NCBI GenBank assembly: GCA_013214355.1
Contig: JABSSL010000095.1
Location: 1-64,000, forward strand
Direction of reading: 5' to 3'
Length of the DNA: 64,000 nt
Origin: Saprospiraceae bacterium
GTDB lineage: Bacteria; Bacteroidota; Bacteroidia; Chitinophagales; Saprospiraceae
Shown here: positions 26,741-35,902 of the stretch, piece by piece
How positions within the stretch are numbered: the first letter of the stretch is position 1
Layout of the letters: the number at the start of each line of letters is the position of its first letter
Program-made: the position numbers and the translations under genes
Notes under the pieces: model-generated
What the model was told of the DNA's origin: nothing
Database searches by the model: none
Seen by the model: only the letters and a program-made list of their open reading frames with translations

Positions 26741-27033
26741 ATGTTGTTTGGCTCATCGACCATCCCTCTAGTCATCATATGGGAATAAGACTGTCAGGAG
26801 GAATGATCGAAGAAGGTTAATTAGCTGCGGAAATCAATAAAAACTCCCCTGCACTTACTACATGTAAACGGAAGGTGAGATAACTATTATATGATCTCGA
26901 TTGCAAAATTTATAAAAAATGACCAAAAACTTGAAAAAAATAGAGTATTTTGAGGCGAAAGTGAAATATTTTAATTACTCCCACATGGTTTAGCTAGAAT
27001 AGCATCTTGCTAACCAATAGATAACCATTAGCC

Positions 27034-28425
27034 TTGAGGACTTACGATACTCCTTCTCTTTGGCAAAAAGACAAAGACCATTTTTTCCACCCCTACACTA
27101 ACTTCCAAAAATTCGCCAAGGAAGGTTCTGTCATCTTTACAGAAGGGGATAGACATTTCATCAAAGATAGTGATGGACGTTCTTATTTGGACGGAATTGC
27201 CGGACTTTGGTGTGTTAATATTGGTCACGGGCAACAGGCCATTGCGGATTGCATGGCAGAACATGCCCTGAAATTAGCCTATTACAACACCTTTGAAGAT
27301 GCTAGTTCTGCTCCTGCGGCCGAACTATCGGCCAAGTTAGCCGATCTTGCACCAGGAGCATTAAATCACGTCTTCTTCGGTACTGGCGGATCTATCGCTA
27401 ATGATACAGCGATCAAGATCGTCCATTATTATTTCAATCAGTTGGGGAAACCGAACAAGAAGAAGGTCTTATCTCGGGAGTTAGCCTACCACGGAAGTAC
27501 TTACCTCGCACATGCTTTGACGGGGATAAGCTCTACACACATGAGCTTTGACCTCCCATTGGACTTGATTCATTACCTATCAGCGCCTTATCCTTATCGG
27601 CGTCCAGAAGGGATGTCTGAGGAGGCATTTTGTGATTTTCTGATTGAAGAATTAGAATCCACCATTCTAGAACTTGGTCCCGAAAATGTGGCCTGCTTCA
27701 TTGCTGAACCCATCCTGGGAGCTGGCGGTGTAATCGTCCCCCCGGCAGGGTATCACAAACGCAGTTGGGAGGTATGCCAGCAATACGAAGTACTTTATAT
27801 CTCAGATGAGGTAGTTACTGCTTTTGGCCGTATTGGGCATATGATTAGTTCTGAGTCGGTATTTGAGATACAGCCAGATATATTGGTGTTGGCTAAGGGA
27901 CTTTCCTCTGGTTATGTGCCGCTTGGTGCTACTATGATATCTGATCAAATCTATGAAGTGGTTAGCCAACCGAAGCCAGATAACCCCTATTTTACCCATG
28001 GATTCACCTATTCCGGGCATGCACTGTCTTGTGCAGTAGGCTTGAAGAATATTGAAATTTTAGAGCAAGATCGTTTCTGTGCGCATGTACAGGAGTGGGG
28101 CCCTTACTTTGAGCAATCCTTGAAAAAACTGGAAGAATTGCCCATAGTGGGTGAAGTGAGAGGGTCTCATTATATGTTAAGTCTGGAAATGGTCAGTGAT
28201 TGTGCTAGCAAGCAGGCTTTTCCGGATGATGTGGCCATCGCCAAACGCATCTATTATCATTGTAAAGATCGGGGGTTGATTATCCGACCCATTGGGTCTT
28301 TAAATGTCCTATCTCCGCCGCTCACTTATGATAAGGCGGCTATAGATGAAACTGTCGATATCCTAGATAAGAGTATTCGAGCTACCATGGATGATTTGGT
28401 GCGAGAAGGACTTTGGAACGCCTAA
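27034..28425 (+). CDS. Omega-aminotransferase, SpuC/putrescine type
   Basis: A 463-residue class III aminotransferase. It matches the putrescine-pyruvate aminotransferase style: LDGIAGLWCVNIGHG, NHVFFGTGGSIANDTAIK, SRELAYHGSTYLA, FIAEPILGAGGVIVPP, ISDEVVTAFGRIG and LVLAKGLSSGY with the Schiff-base Lys, then FTYSGHALSCA. Length is close to SpuC (about 456). The only start before the conserved body is the TTG at 27034, since an in-frame stop lies at 27022. It begins a plus-strand run with the deiminase lipoprotein and an antiporter. Putrescine to 4-aminobutyraldehyde is the favoured reaction; other diamines or beta-alanine are alternatives. Confidence 0.8.
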   Translation: MRTYDTPSLWQKDKDHFFHPYTNFQKFAKEGSVIFTEGDRHFIKDSDGRSYLDGIAGLWCVNIGHGQQAIADCMAEHALKLAYYNTFEDASSAPAAELSAKLADLAPGALNHVFFGTGGSIANDTAIKIVHYYFNQLGKPNKKKVLSRELAYHGSTYLAHALTGISSTHMSFDLPLDLIHYLSAPYPYRRPEGMSEEAFCDFLIEELESTILELGPENVACFIAEPILGAGGVIVPPAGYHKRSWEVCQQYEVLYISDEVVTAFGRIGHMISSESVFEIQPDILVLAKGLSSGYVPLGATMISDQIYEVVSQPKPDNPYFTHGFTYSGHALSCAVGLKNIEILEQDRFCAHVQEWGPYFEQSLKKLEELPIVGEVRGSHYMLSLEMVSDCASKQAFPDDVAIAKRIYYHCKDRGLIIRPIGSLNVLSPPLTYDKAAIDETVDILDKSIRATMDDLVREGLWNA

Positions 28426-28438
28426 ATACCTGCCTACT

Positions 28439-29764
28439 ATGACTTTGTTTTCTTTTTCAAAAAGCTCAGCTATTTTCGCAATTGTAGTTCTGGTTTTGTT
28501 ATCTCAAGTCCTTTGGAGCTGTCAGTCCAACACCTCACAAGATGACACAGAAGAGCCCATTAGGGTGGTTCGGCAAGCCGCTGAGTACGATGCTCAAGCC
28601 GCGGTGTGGCTAATTTGGCCTCCAGTGGATCATTTGGAAGGGTTCTCCAATGAGCAGGTGACCTTAGAAATTATTGAAGCACTCCTCCCGCATACCCCTA
28701 TCAAGGTGACTGCAGCGGACTCCAGCTTGTTGGCCAAGGCTAAGGCCATGATTCCAGCTAGTGCTCAGGAAAGTGGTCAAGTGCAGATCCTTGAGGTGCC
28801 TTCTGAGGAGCTTTGGGTGCGTGATATGGGACCTGTTTTTGTGGAAAACAATAAAGGTGAGCAGATGATCGCGGATTTTAACTTTGATTCCTGGGGCTAT
28901 AGCGATACCACGGATGCCTACTCTAAAACAGAAGAGTTATATGATGAAAGGGTGGCCGCTTTAATGGGGATACCGGTGATTTCAACGAGTATGATTAGCG
29001 AAGGGGGAGATCGAGAAGTGAATGGAGAGGGGGTGTTAATGGTTGTAGAAGCTGTTGAACAGGGCCGAAATCCTGGAATGACTAAAGTTGAAATGGAAGG
29101 AGAGTTCCAAAGATTACTTGGGGTGAGTGAGGTGATCTGGTTGAAGCAAGGTGTGTACGAAGATGATCATACTTTTTTGGGGCCGAAGGAGCTGGAGGAC
29201 GGAGAGAAGGCTTATACCGTGGTTACTACTAACGGACATATTGATGAGTTTGCTCGCTTTGTTAATGATAGTACCATCCTCCTAGCTAAAGTCGATAGTG
29301 CTGACTTGGATGATCCGATTGCACGTGAAAACCATCGGAGAATGGAGGAAAATTATGCTATTCTTCGACAAGCAAAAGATCAAAATGGAAATCCTTTCAA
29401 CATTGTACGTATGCCTCTTCCTAGTACGATTGTAGGGACCATGAAGCCAGGGGATTCGGTGTATGACTTTATCAGTACGTTGGAATACGAGGATGGCTCA
29501 ACTTTTCCACAAGGAGAACCCATCAAAGTAATTGCAGCGGCTAGCTATTTAAATTTCTTGATCACCAATGGCGCTATTCTAGCTCAGAAGTATTGGCGTC
29601 CAGGTTGGGATGAATCGATCAAAGCCAGGGACGAAGAAGTGGAATCTATTCTCGCTGATCTTTTCCCTAGTCGAAAGATCGTGATGATCGACGCTTTGGC
29701 GGTCAATTACGGTGGTGGTGGGATTCATTGCATCTCGATGCATCAGCCGAAGCTGGAGGATTAA
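28439..29764 (+). CDS. Agmatine deiminase / peptidylarginine deiminase-type lipoprotein
   Basis: A 441-residue protein of the PF04371 family. Residues 1-30 form a lipoprotein signal (VLLSQVLWSCQSN), unlike cytoplasmic AguA (about 365 residues). Family motifs are AVWLIWPPVDH, LWVRDMGPVFVENN, TTNGHIDEFARFVN (catalytic His and Asp) and the nucleophile in YGGGGIHCISMHQP. The start at 28439 lies 13 bases after the aminotransferase stop and just before the signal peptide; a start at 28391 inside the previous gene is less likely. It would convert extracytoplasmic agmatine to N-carbamoylputrescine and ammonia, or act on peptide arginine as in Porphyromonas. Confidence 0.85.
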   Translation: MTLFSFSKSSAIFAIVVLVLLSQVLWSCQSNTSQDDTEEPIRVVRQAAEYDAQAAVWLIWPPVDHLEGFSNEQVTLEIIEALLPHTPIKVTAADSSLLAKAKAMIPASAQESGQVQILEVPSEELWVRDMGPVFVENNKGEQMIADFNFDSWGYSDTTDAYSKTEELYDERVAALMGIPVISTSMISEGGDREVNGEGVLMVVEAVEQGRNPGMTKVEMEGEFQRLLGVSEVIWLKQGVYEDDHTFLGPKELEDGEKAYTVVTTNGHIDEFARFVNDSTILLAKVDSADLDDPIARENHRRMEENYAILRQAKDQNGNPFNIVRMPLPSTIVGTMKPGDSVYDFISTLEYEDGSTFPQGEPIKVIAAASYLNFLITNGAILAQKYWRPGWDESIKARDEEVESILADLFPSRKIVMIDALAVNYGGGGIHCISMHQPKLED

Positions 29765-29804
29765 TAGTGAATAATGTAGAATAGATAATGAATAATTTCT
29801 GAGA

Positions 29805-31169
29805 ATGGAGCATCAGGGATTCTTAAGTCTGGTTCCGACTTTGGCTGTTTTAATCCTGGCCTTAGTTACGCGAAAGACCTTCGAGGCTTTGCTGGGCGGA
29901 GCCTTGGTTGGGTTTGTGATACTACAGCAAGGCCAGTTTTTTGGTGGCTTTACGGATTCCTTATTGAGTGTCATGGCAGATGGTACGATCGGCTGGATTA
30001 TTCTGGTGTGCTTATTATTTGGTTCTTTGATTCATCTGTTGGTGCGTTCGGGCGGAGCGACGGCTTTTGCAGATTTCTTGTTGCGTTATGTGAAAAATCG
30101 ACGTTCTGCCTTGCTGGTGACTTGGCTGATGGGCATAGCCATTTTTATTGATGATTATTTGAATGCTTTGACCATTGGTTCTTCCATGAAGAAAGTGACG
30201 GATCGTTTCCAAGTTTCCCGGGAGATGTTGGCTTATGTAGTAGACTCGACGGCAGCACCCATTTGTGTATTGATTCCCTTATCGACTTGGGCCATTTTTG
30301 TCGGAGGACTGTTGGAGGAGACGAATGTGGTAGAGCAAGGGCAAGGTTTGAGTGGGTATTTGCAGGTGGTTCCCTACATCATTTATGGCTGGGTGGCGGC
30401 CTTGGTGGTCCCTTTAGTGGCTACTGGGATTATCCCTCCCATCGGCGCCATGAAGAAAGCAGAAGCAAGAGCTGCGCAGGGGCAATTGATCCCTCCGAAT
30501 TCCGAGACTATAGCATTGGAAGTTGATACCGAAACGGTGCATGCTACTGCTCCAAAAATCATACATTTTGCTTTCCCAATCGTCCTATTGATTGGTGCTA
30601 CGATTTGGTTTGAGATTGATGCTTTGAAAGGAGTGATGACGGCTGTTGCCGGGACAATAATCTTATTTTTGATCGATAAGGTGATGTCCTTTGAGGAAGC
30701 GATGAAAAGTGTTTTTGATGGCATGAAATTGATGTTGTATGCTTTAGCCATCGTAGTGATGTCTTTTGTGTTAAAAAACGTCAATGATCAACTAGGTTTG
30801 ACCAACTACATTATCGAACAGGTATCTCCCTGGATGAATAAAAGCCTATTGCCCGCCATTGCTTTTCTATCCTTGTCCCTGGTGACTTTTGCGACGGGCT
30901 CCTTCTGGGGGGTATACGCCATTTCCCTACCCATTATTGTTCCGCTTGCACAGTCTTTAGATGTCAATATTTGGCTAGCCATTGGTTCGGTGGTGAGCGC
31001 GGGAGCGTTTGGGTCACACGCTTGTTTCTATGGCGATGCGACTATCTTGTCTGCTTCAGCGACTGGATGTAATAATATGGCGCATGTCTTGACTCAGCTG
31101 CCTTATGCCTTGATCTCTGGTGCCATTTCCACCATCATCTTCTTATTATTGGGGACGTTTATTGCCTAG
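29805..31169 (+). CDS. NhaC-family Na+/H+ antiporter-type transporter
   Basis: A 454-residue polytopic membrane protein with about eleven hydrophobic segments. It contains AIFIDDYLNALTIGSSMKKV, DSTAAPICVLIPLSTWAIF and a closing SAGAFGSHACFYGDATILS, all typical of PF03553 (NhaC) transporters. Family members exchange sodium for protons, and some are thought to carry amino acids or amines. Its position 40 bases after the deiminase gene suggests uptake or exchange of an arginine- or polyamine-derived compound, or ion homeostasis for it. The segment just before its start has repeated AATAATG-like units of no clear meaning. Confidence 0.8.
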   Translation: MEHQGFLSLVPTLAVLILALVTRKTFEALLGGALVGFVILQQGQFFGGFTDSLLSVMADGTIGWIILVCLLFGSLIHLLVRSGGATAFADFLLRYVKNRRSALLVTWLMGIAIFIDDYLNALTIGSSMKKVTDRFQVSREMLAYVVDSTAAPICVLIPLSTWAIFVGGLLEETNVVEQGQGLSGYLQVVPYIIYGWVAALVVPLVATGIIPPIGAMKKAEARAAQGQLIPPNSETIALEVDTETVHATAPKIIHFAFPIVLLIGATIWFEIDALKGVMTAVAGTIILFLIDKVMSFEEAMKSVFDGMKLMLYALAIVVMSFVLKNVNDQLGLTNYIIEQVSPWMNKSLLPAIAFLSLSLVTFATGSFWGVYAISLPIIVPLAQSLDVNIWLAIGSVVSAGAFGSHACFYGDATILSASATGCNNMAHVLTQLPYALISGAISTIIFLLLGTFIA

Positions 31170-31190
31170 ACCTTCTAGCAAAATTCACTT

Positions 31191-31532
31191 ATGAAAGTTT
31201 CTACCAAGAATGCTCGACATTACAAATGGGGGGATAATTGTGATGGTTGGCATTTATTGAGCAGTCCCCATTTGAGCGTTATCCAAGAGAAAATGCCCCC
31301 CGGGACGGAAGAAGTTAAACATTATCACGAGTATAGTGAACAGGTATTCTACATTCTTTCCGGGCAAGCTACTTTTTACTTAGATCAAGAAGAATTGACC
31401 TTAGTAAGACAAGAATCGCTACACATTCCCCCAATGACGCCTCATCAAATTCAGAATTCCAGCGATAAGGATTTACATTTTCTCGTTATTTCTCACCCCA
31501 AATCGCACGGAGATCGCATCATAGTAGAATAG
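31191..31532 (+). CDS. Small cupin-domain protein
   Basis: A 113-residue single cupin (PF07883-like). Metal-ligand motifs are EEVKHYHEYSEQVFYILSGQ (G(X)5HXH-type first motif with His and Glu) and IPPMTPHQIQNSSDKDLHFL (second motif His). Such small cupins act as isomerases, sensors or sugar-binding enzymes, and function is not predictable. It lies 21 bases after the NhaC-type gene and 33 before a signal-peptide gene, so it is probably part of the same transcript. Many polyamine gene sets include a cupin, though that link is weak. Confidence 0.8.
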   Translation: MKVSTKNARHYKWGDNCDGWHLLSSPHLSVIQEKMPPGTEEVKHYHEYSEQVFYILSGQATFYLDQEELTLVRQESLHIPPMTPHQIQNSSDKDLHFLVISHPKSHGDRIIVE

Positions 31533-31565
31533 GATTATAGTTTTAATCATCTTAACTTGAAAACT

Positions 31566-32798
31566 ATGCTCTTCTCTTCTAGCCATCTTCGATTGTTCTT
31601 TTGCGCGGCTTTTACCCTGGCAAATACTGTCATTTTGTTAAGCCAATCAATTAATATCCCTTTGCACCCTTATCCTATGAGTCGGGATATCGAAACGGGA
31701 TTAGCAGAAGGGAAGATGAGGATCACTAAAGCGGCCCAATATCTTTCGTACATTGGAGAATATCAAGCCGCAGCCAGTATCCCACATGAAATAGACTTGG
31801 AGTGGGGTTTTGATACTTTACGGGAAGTCGATAAGGAATACTTCAGTTTATTCAGCCCTAAACCAGCCGCGCAAGCGATTGTGGAAAGAGCGGCACAGGA
31901 GCAAATCATTATTGTCAACGAGGCACATCACAAGCCACAACACCGGGTATTGACCAGGAGCCTTTTAGTGGGTTTGTATAAGCAAGGGTATCGGTATTTT
32001 GGACTTGAGGCTCTATCCAACTGTGCCTATGTTCCTGCAGAATACTGCGATGATCAACTAAATGAACGAGGATATGCCTATAATTCTCCATTAAGCGGTA
32101 CCTACGTCACAGAGCCTCAAATGGGCAACCTGATCAGGGAAGCGATTGAAATCGGATTTACGCTCTTCGCCTATGAACAGTTTGGGGAGACTCGCGAGCA
32201 AAATCAAGCGCACTATATTACCGAAGTGCTACAAAAAGATCCCAAGGCTAAGATATTGATTCAGTGTGGGTGGTATCATTTGCTGGAAGCACCCAATAGA
32301 GACAAAACCTGGATGGCAACACATCTCCGGGATTCAACGGGTATTGATCCCTTTACCATTTATCAGGACATCTTAGTAGAAAGGCCTAATGGTGAAGAGA
32401 GTCCCTTTTACAGCATGATGAATTTTGATCAGCCTATGGTATTTCTACATAAAAAGGGAGATTTCTACAATGGGTTTGAGGATTTTGATCTCTTCGATGC
32501 CTTGATTTATCATCCAAGGAGTACCTACGAACGCAATCGCCCGAAGTGGCTCATTGAATATGGCGATAATGAATGCTATAATGTACCGGAGGAGTTCATT
32601 ACGGTCGGCTATCCTTGCTTGATCAAAGCTTTTAAAGCAAGCGAACCCGATACTGCGGTCCCTGTTGACATCATACAGCGCGAGTATGCAGCCGATCGAA
32701 CGGTATTGGTTTTAGCTCCTGACAGATATCGTTTAGTGATTAGCAATAGATCTGGAGAGACTCAGGAATTAACAGCAACCATGGTAGAAGATGATTGA
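31566..32798 (+). CDS. Exported EreA/ChaN-like protein
   Basis: A 410-residue protein with a signal peptide (to VILLSQS). After a helical N-terminal region the core has IIIVNEAHHKPQHRVLTRSL, resembling the Glu-x-His motif of the EreA/ChaN/TraB-type fold, and later IQCGWYHLLEAP with a further His. These proteins include erythromycin esterases and haem-binding lipoproteins; catalysis is not established here. The ATG at 31566 was chosen over a TTG at 31557. Its end overlaps the ADP-ribosylglycohydrolase start by 8 bases, so translation of the two is likely coupled. A distant relative lies at 43.8 kb. Confidence 0.65.
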   Translation: MLFSSSHLRLFFCAAFTLANTVILLSQSINIPLHPYPMSRDIETGLAEGKMRITKAAQYLSYIGEYQAAASIPHEIDLEWGFDTLREVDKEYFSLFSPKPAAQAIVERAAQEQIIIVNEAHHKPQHRVLTRSLLVGLYKQGYRYFGLEALSNCAYVPAEYCDDQLNERGYAYNSPLSGTYVTEPQMGNLIREAIEIGFTLFAYEQFGETREQNQAHYITEVLQKDPKAKILIQCGWYHLLEAPNRDKTWMATHLRDSTGIDPFTIYQDILVERPNGEESPFYSMMNFDQPMVFLHKKGDFYNGFEDFDLFDALIYHPRSTYERNRPKWLIEYGDNECYNVPEEFITVGYPCLIKAFKASEPDTAVPVDIIQREYAADRTVLVLAPDRYRLVISNRSGETQELTATMVEDD

Positions 32799-33810
32799 TA
32801 ACCCATCGGAACAAATAACCCATTTTTTGTTAGGAACAGCCATAGGAGATGCCTTCGGCGCAGGGGTAGAGTTTCAGGACCGGAATTGGATTCGGACCGA
32901 AGTAGATTTTACCACTTTCGTTAATGTCAGGGCACAAATTCAAGTGGCAGAAAAGCAAAAGCCGCTGTTTACCCAAAACTATACCCCCTGGGATTATACC
33001 GACGATACAGAGATGACGATTGGTTTAATGAAAGCCCTCTGTGATCCCGCACCCTTTTCGGAAGACTTATTGGTTAATTACTGGAAATCAGAGTACGAGC
33101 ATGGGACCAAGCAAAAAGGGTATGGGCGCAATGGCCATGGTTCCATGGGATGGTACTACAGAGGAGAACAAGACTTAGAAACCATTCGAAATTTTCAACG
33201 AGATCGTGTAAATCCTGGAAATGCGCCAGTGATGCGGGCCGCACCATTGGCCTGGGTGGAAGCGGATAGCATTAATCGTTTTGCTGAGATTAATGCTAAG
33301 GCGACACATCCCAACCCCAGAGCGATTCAGGCCAGCCAATGTTTGGCTCAGGCAGCCTCTTTTATGATGGTAAGAGTGGGGGAGGCAAACGAGGTCATTG
33401 CACATTGTATACAGGCTGTTCAACTAGATGAAGCATTTCTTCGATATTTTGAAGCTATCGATGAGCTACCCAGATACTCGGATCTTTCAGCAAGCGATTT
33501 TGTGGTGCTTTGTGGGCCGCAACCGATCGAGGAACCTTATTTTCTTCCAGGAATTCTTGGTGTTCCTTCGGATGCTTTCTATACGATAGGCTGTGTACTT
33601 TATGTGTTAAAGCAGTGTTCAGATGCTATGGATGCCCTTCGCATGTCGGTGTACTTAGGTGGAGATGTAGATTCTGTAGCTTCCTTAACGACTGGGATAA
33701 TGGCTGCTAGAACTGGCTTAGATAGCCTTCCTCAATACATGCTTGAAAGCGTAGAAGGATATGAATACCTACTGAAAGTGGCTGCGGATTTTGCAGATTT
33801 CTTTGCTTAG
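32791..33810 (+). CDS. ADP-ribosylglycohydrolase family protein
   Basis: A 339-residue DraG/ARH-type protein. The magnesium-binding motifs are visible: LGTAIGDAFGAGVEF near the N-terminus, YTDDTEMTIGLMKAL (TDDT) and LGGDVDSVASLTTG (the usual GxDxD/S segment). Full length, no signal peptide. It would cleave ADP-ribose from proteins or small molecules in the cytoplasm. Its start codon overlaps the preceding exported gene by 8 bases. No ADP-ribosyltransferase or toxin partner is adjacent, so its role is housekeeping or unknown. The family call is strong. Confidence 0.85.
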   Translation: MIDNPSEQITHFLLGTAIGDAFGAGVEFQDRNWIRTEVDFTTFVNVRAQIQVAEKQKPLFTQNYTPWDYTDDTEMTIGLMKALCDPAPFSEDLLVNYWKSEYEHGTKQKGYGRNGHGSMGWYYRGEQDLETIRNFQRDRVNPGNAPVMRAAPLAWVEADSINRFAEINAKATHPNPRAIQASQCLAQAASFMMVRVGEANEVIAHCIQAVQLDEAFLRYFEAIDELPRYSDLSASDFVVLCGPQPIEEPYFLPGILGVPSDAFYTIGCVLYVLKQCSDAMDALRMSVYLGGDVDSVASLTTGIMAARTGLDSLPQYMLESVEGYEYLLKVAADFADFFA

Positions 33811-33906
33811 ACAATCAGCCCTTTGCTTCCAAACCTACAGACTTGCCAAGTTCTCCCTAAAACCCTTAAATTGTTACACGACTTTAGCTGCAAAACGGTA
33901 ATACAG

Positions 33907-35370
33907 ATGTATATTTCAACCCGACTATTTACAAAGATCTTAGTGCTCCTTTGTATCTCCACCCGTCTTTTTTCCCAAACTAGTGGCAAGGCCTTTACCA
34001 TTGGCGAAACTTTTTCCCTCCACTCAAAGGTTCTAGGAGAAGATCGCCCCTTTCACGTCTATCTACCAGATGATTATAAGGCTGATGGTCAACCGATAAC
34101 CGTCATGTATCTCTTAGATGGCGGGTCCCATTTTCACCATACCAGTGGAATTGTCTCTTTCATGAGCAAGCAGAAATTGATTCCAAACATGATGGTGGTA
34201 GCGATTCCGAATACCGATGATCGTACTAGAGATCTGACTCCGCTCGGGGTGAAGGATGAGCGAACCCAGCAAAGTTTTCCGACCGGCGGGAAAGCAGATA
34301 GCCTCTTGGCCTTTTTTAAAAGAGAACTGATTCCTCATATCGATAAGACTTACCACACCAGCTCCTTTAGACTGTTAGTAGGCCATTCCTTTGGGGGCTT
34401 ATTTGCGATTCATACTTTGGTTAATCAGCCGGAGTTATTCAATGCCTACATTGCTATTAGTCCCAGTTTATGGTGGGATGATCAGTACCTCGTTGATCAA
34501 ACAAAAGAGCGCTTTGAAAATGACAAATATTTCGAAGGATTCCTATATATGACGATGGGGAATGAAGGTGGAAGCATGCTGGGAGGTGCCATGAAATTAG
34601 CGGCCCTACTGGAAGAGCATCCCGCCCCAAACTTTAAATGGGACTTCCAGTTAATGGAAGAGGAAAACCACGGTACAGTCCCTCACCGTAGTACCTACGA
34701 TGGACTTGAATTTATATTTAAAGAATGGTTTAAAACGGATTTGAGCGCCTTGTACACGATGTCAAATGTTGAGGAGATTAGAGGTCATTTTGCTCAGATG
34801 TCGCAACGATTGGGCTATCAATTAAGCCCCGGAGAGAAGGGCTGGAACACGATTGGTCAACGATTTATGCAGCGTGGTCGATTGCGTACAGCTAAGGAAA
34901 TTTTTGAGCAAAATGTCAAAGAGCATCCTCAATCCTGGAATGTCTATTACAGCCTTGGCAGTTGCTATCAAGCCTTGGGTTTGACTCAATTAGCGATTGA
35001 TCAATACCAAAAAGTGCTATCGCTACATCCTGGTCATAGCTACGCTATAGAAGCTTTGGGGGAATTGGGAAAGGAATACGATAAGGAGAAATTAATCGTG
35101 AATCTCACAGCAGAGCAATTGGAGGCGGTGAAAGGAAAATACGAACTTTCGATTGGCGGGCAGATGGTCATTGAATTACATGAAGGTAAATTGATGGCCT
35201 TTGTACAAGGTGGGGTGCCTAAGCAGCAGTTGATCCCTTTCTCCGAAAAACAATTCCTGCTAGAAGATAGTAATATTCCTTTGACCTTCAATTTTGTAGG
35301 AAAGTCCGCCAAAGGTGTTTCCGCACAGCCGGAAATTGGCTTTTTCATTACGGGCAAAAAGATAGAATAG
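33907..35370 (+). CDS. Secreted esterase (EstA/IroE-like) with TPR tail
   Basis: A 487-residue protein with signal peptide (LVLLCISTRLFSQ). The alpha/beta-hydrolase domain (PF00756-like, about 25-295) begins GEDRPFHVYLPDDY and has the nucleophile elbow LLVGHSFGGLFAIH; a catalytic His is likely in EENHGTVPH. Tetratricopeptide-like repeats follow (about 325-400, YYSLGSCYQALGLTQLAIDQ), then a C-terminal beta-rich region. The start at 33907 precedes the signal peptide; the longer form from 33823 adds a segment without signal character. A shorter paralogue is encoded at 35902 with one small gene between. The substrate may be a siderophore or ester; unknown. Confidence 0.8.
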   Translation: MYISTRLFTKILVLLCISTRLFSQTSGKAFTIGETFSLHSKVLGEDRPFHVYLPDDYKADGQPITVMYLLDGGSHFHHTSGIVSFMSKQKLIPNMMVVAIPNTDDRTRDLTPLGVKDERTQQSFPTGGKADSLLAFFKRELIPHIDKTYHTSSFRLLVGHSFGGLFAIHTLVNQPELFNAYIAISPSLWWDDQYLVDQTKERFENDKYFEGFLYMTMGNEGGSMLGGAMKLAALLEEHPAPNFKWDFQLMEEENHGTVPHRSTYDGLEFIFKEWFKTDLSALYTMSNVEEIRGHFAQMSQRLGYQLSPGEKGWNTIGQRFMQRGRLRTAKEIFEQNVKEHPQSWNVYYSLGSCYQALGLTQLAIDQYQKVLSLHPGHSYAIEALGELGKEYDKEKLIVNLTAEQLEAVKGKYELSIGGQMVIELHEGKLMAFVQGGVPKQQLIPFSEKQFLLEDSNIPLTFNFVGKSAKGVSAQPEIGFFITGKKIE

Positions 35371-35399
35371 ATTCCAGATCGAAATACCAAAAACAACAC

Positions 35400-35813
35400 A
35401 TGAAGAAATTCCTGAAAACCCTACTAGGAAAGAAAAACAAACCCAAAGCACCTCCTTCTGGAGATGCAGGTATTCCTCGCCATTTGATAGAGGAATTAGT
35501 CGCTAAAGTTGATGAATTAATTCCACTAGCCGCACCAGAAAGCCAATCCAAGCTGCAAAGTTTGGCAGAAGCTGTCCAAGACGAAAAGTTGGATGTAGCG
35601 GTGCGCTCGTTTTTAGCATTTGCTAATGATATTCCAGCCGGGGCCATGATAGAACAGGCTGCTATCATGGTTTCGGGCCAATTCAATAGCTTCAAAAAGC
35701 AAGAGAAAGATGGTTTGCTGGATAAGCAAATGGTAAGACAGCGTAAGAATGGTACCATTAAACAAATCACGGGAATATTGGACCAATCAAAATTCTACCT
35801 AAAGCAGGAGTGA
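35400..35813 (+). CDS. Small helical protein of unknown function
   Basis: A 137-residue protein with a basic N-terminus (MKKFLKTLLGKKNKPKAPP) and otherwise predicted alpha-helical sequence (VDELIPLAAPESQSKLQSLA and similar). No transmembrane segment, cysteine motif or catalytic signature is seen. It is placed 29 bases after one esterase gene and 88 before its paralogue, in the same direction. The codon pattern looks genuine. It is not recognised as a member of any family. Confidence 0.55.
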   Translation: MKKFLKTLLGKKNKPKAPPSGDAGIPRHLIEELVAKVDELIPLAAPESQSKLQSLAEAVQDEKLDVAVRSFLAFANDIPAGAMIEQAAIMVSGQFNSFKKQEKDGLLDKQMVRQRKNGTIKQITGILDQSKFYLKQE

Positions 35814-35863
35814 GCGAGGAATTATCCATGATTATTACAACCATTGAATTGCAGTTCCATCCT

Positions 35864-35902
35864 TAAGAACAGGATAAACATGTTTAATCAAACCTGTTCT
35901 TA
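35864..35902 (+). promoter_or_regulatory. Hairpin covering the start codon of the second esterase
   Basis: TAAGAACAGG (35864-35873) and CCTGTTCTTA (35893-35902) are exact 10-bp complements. The last base of the right arm is the A of the start codon at 35902. A smaller palindrome TAAACATGTTTA (35875-35886) lies inside. In RNA the stem would pair the bases just before the start codon, suggesting translational control; as DNA it could be an operator. Confidence 0.5.
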
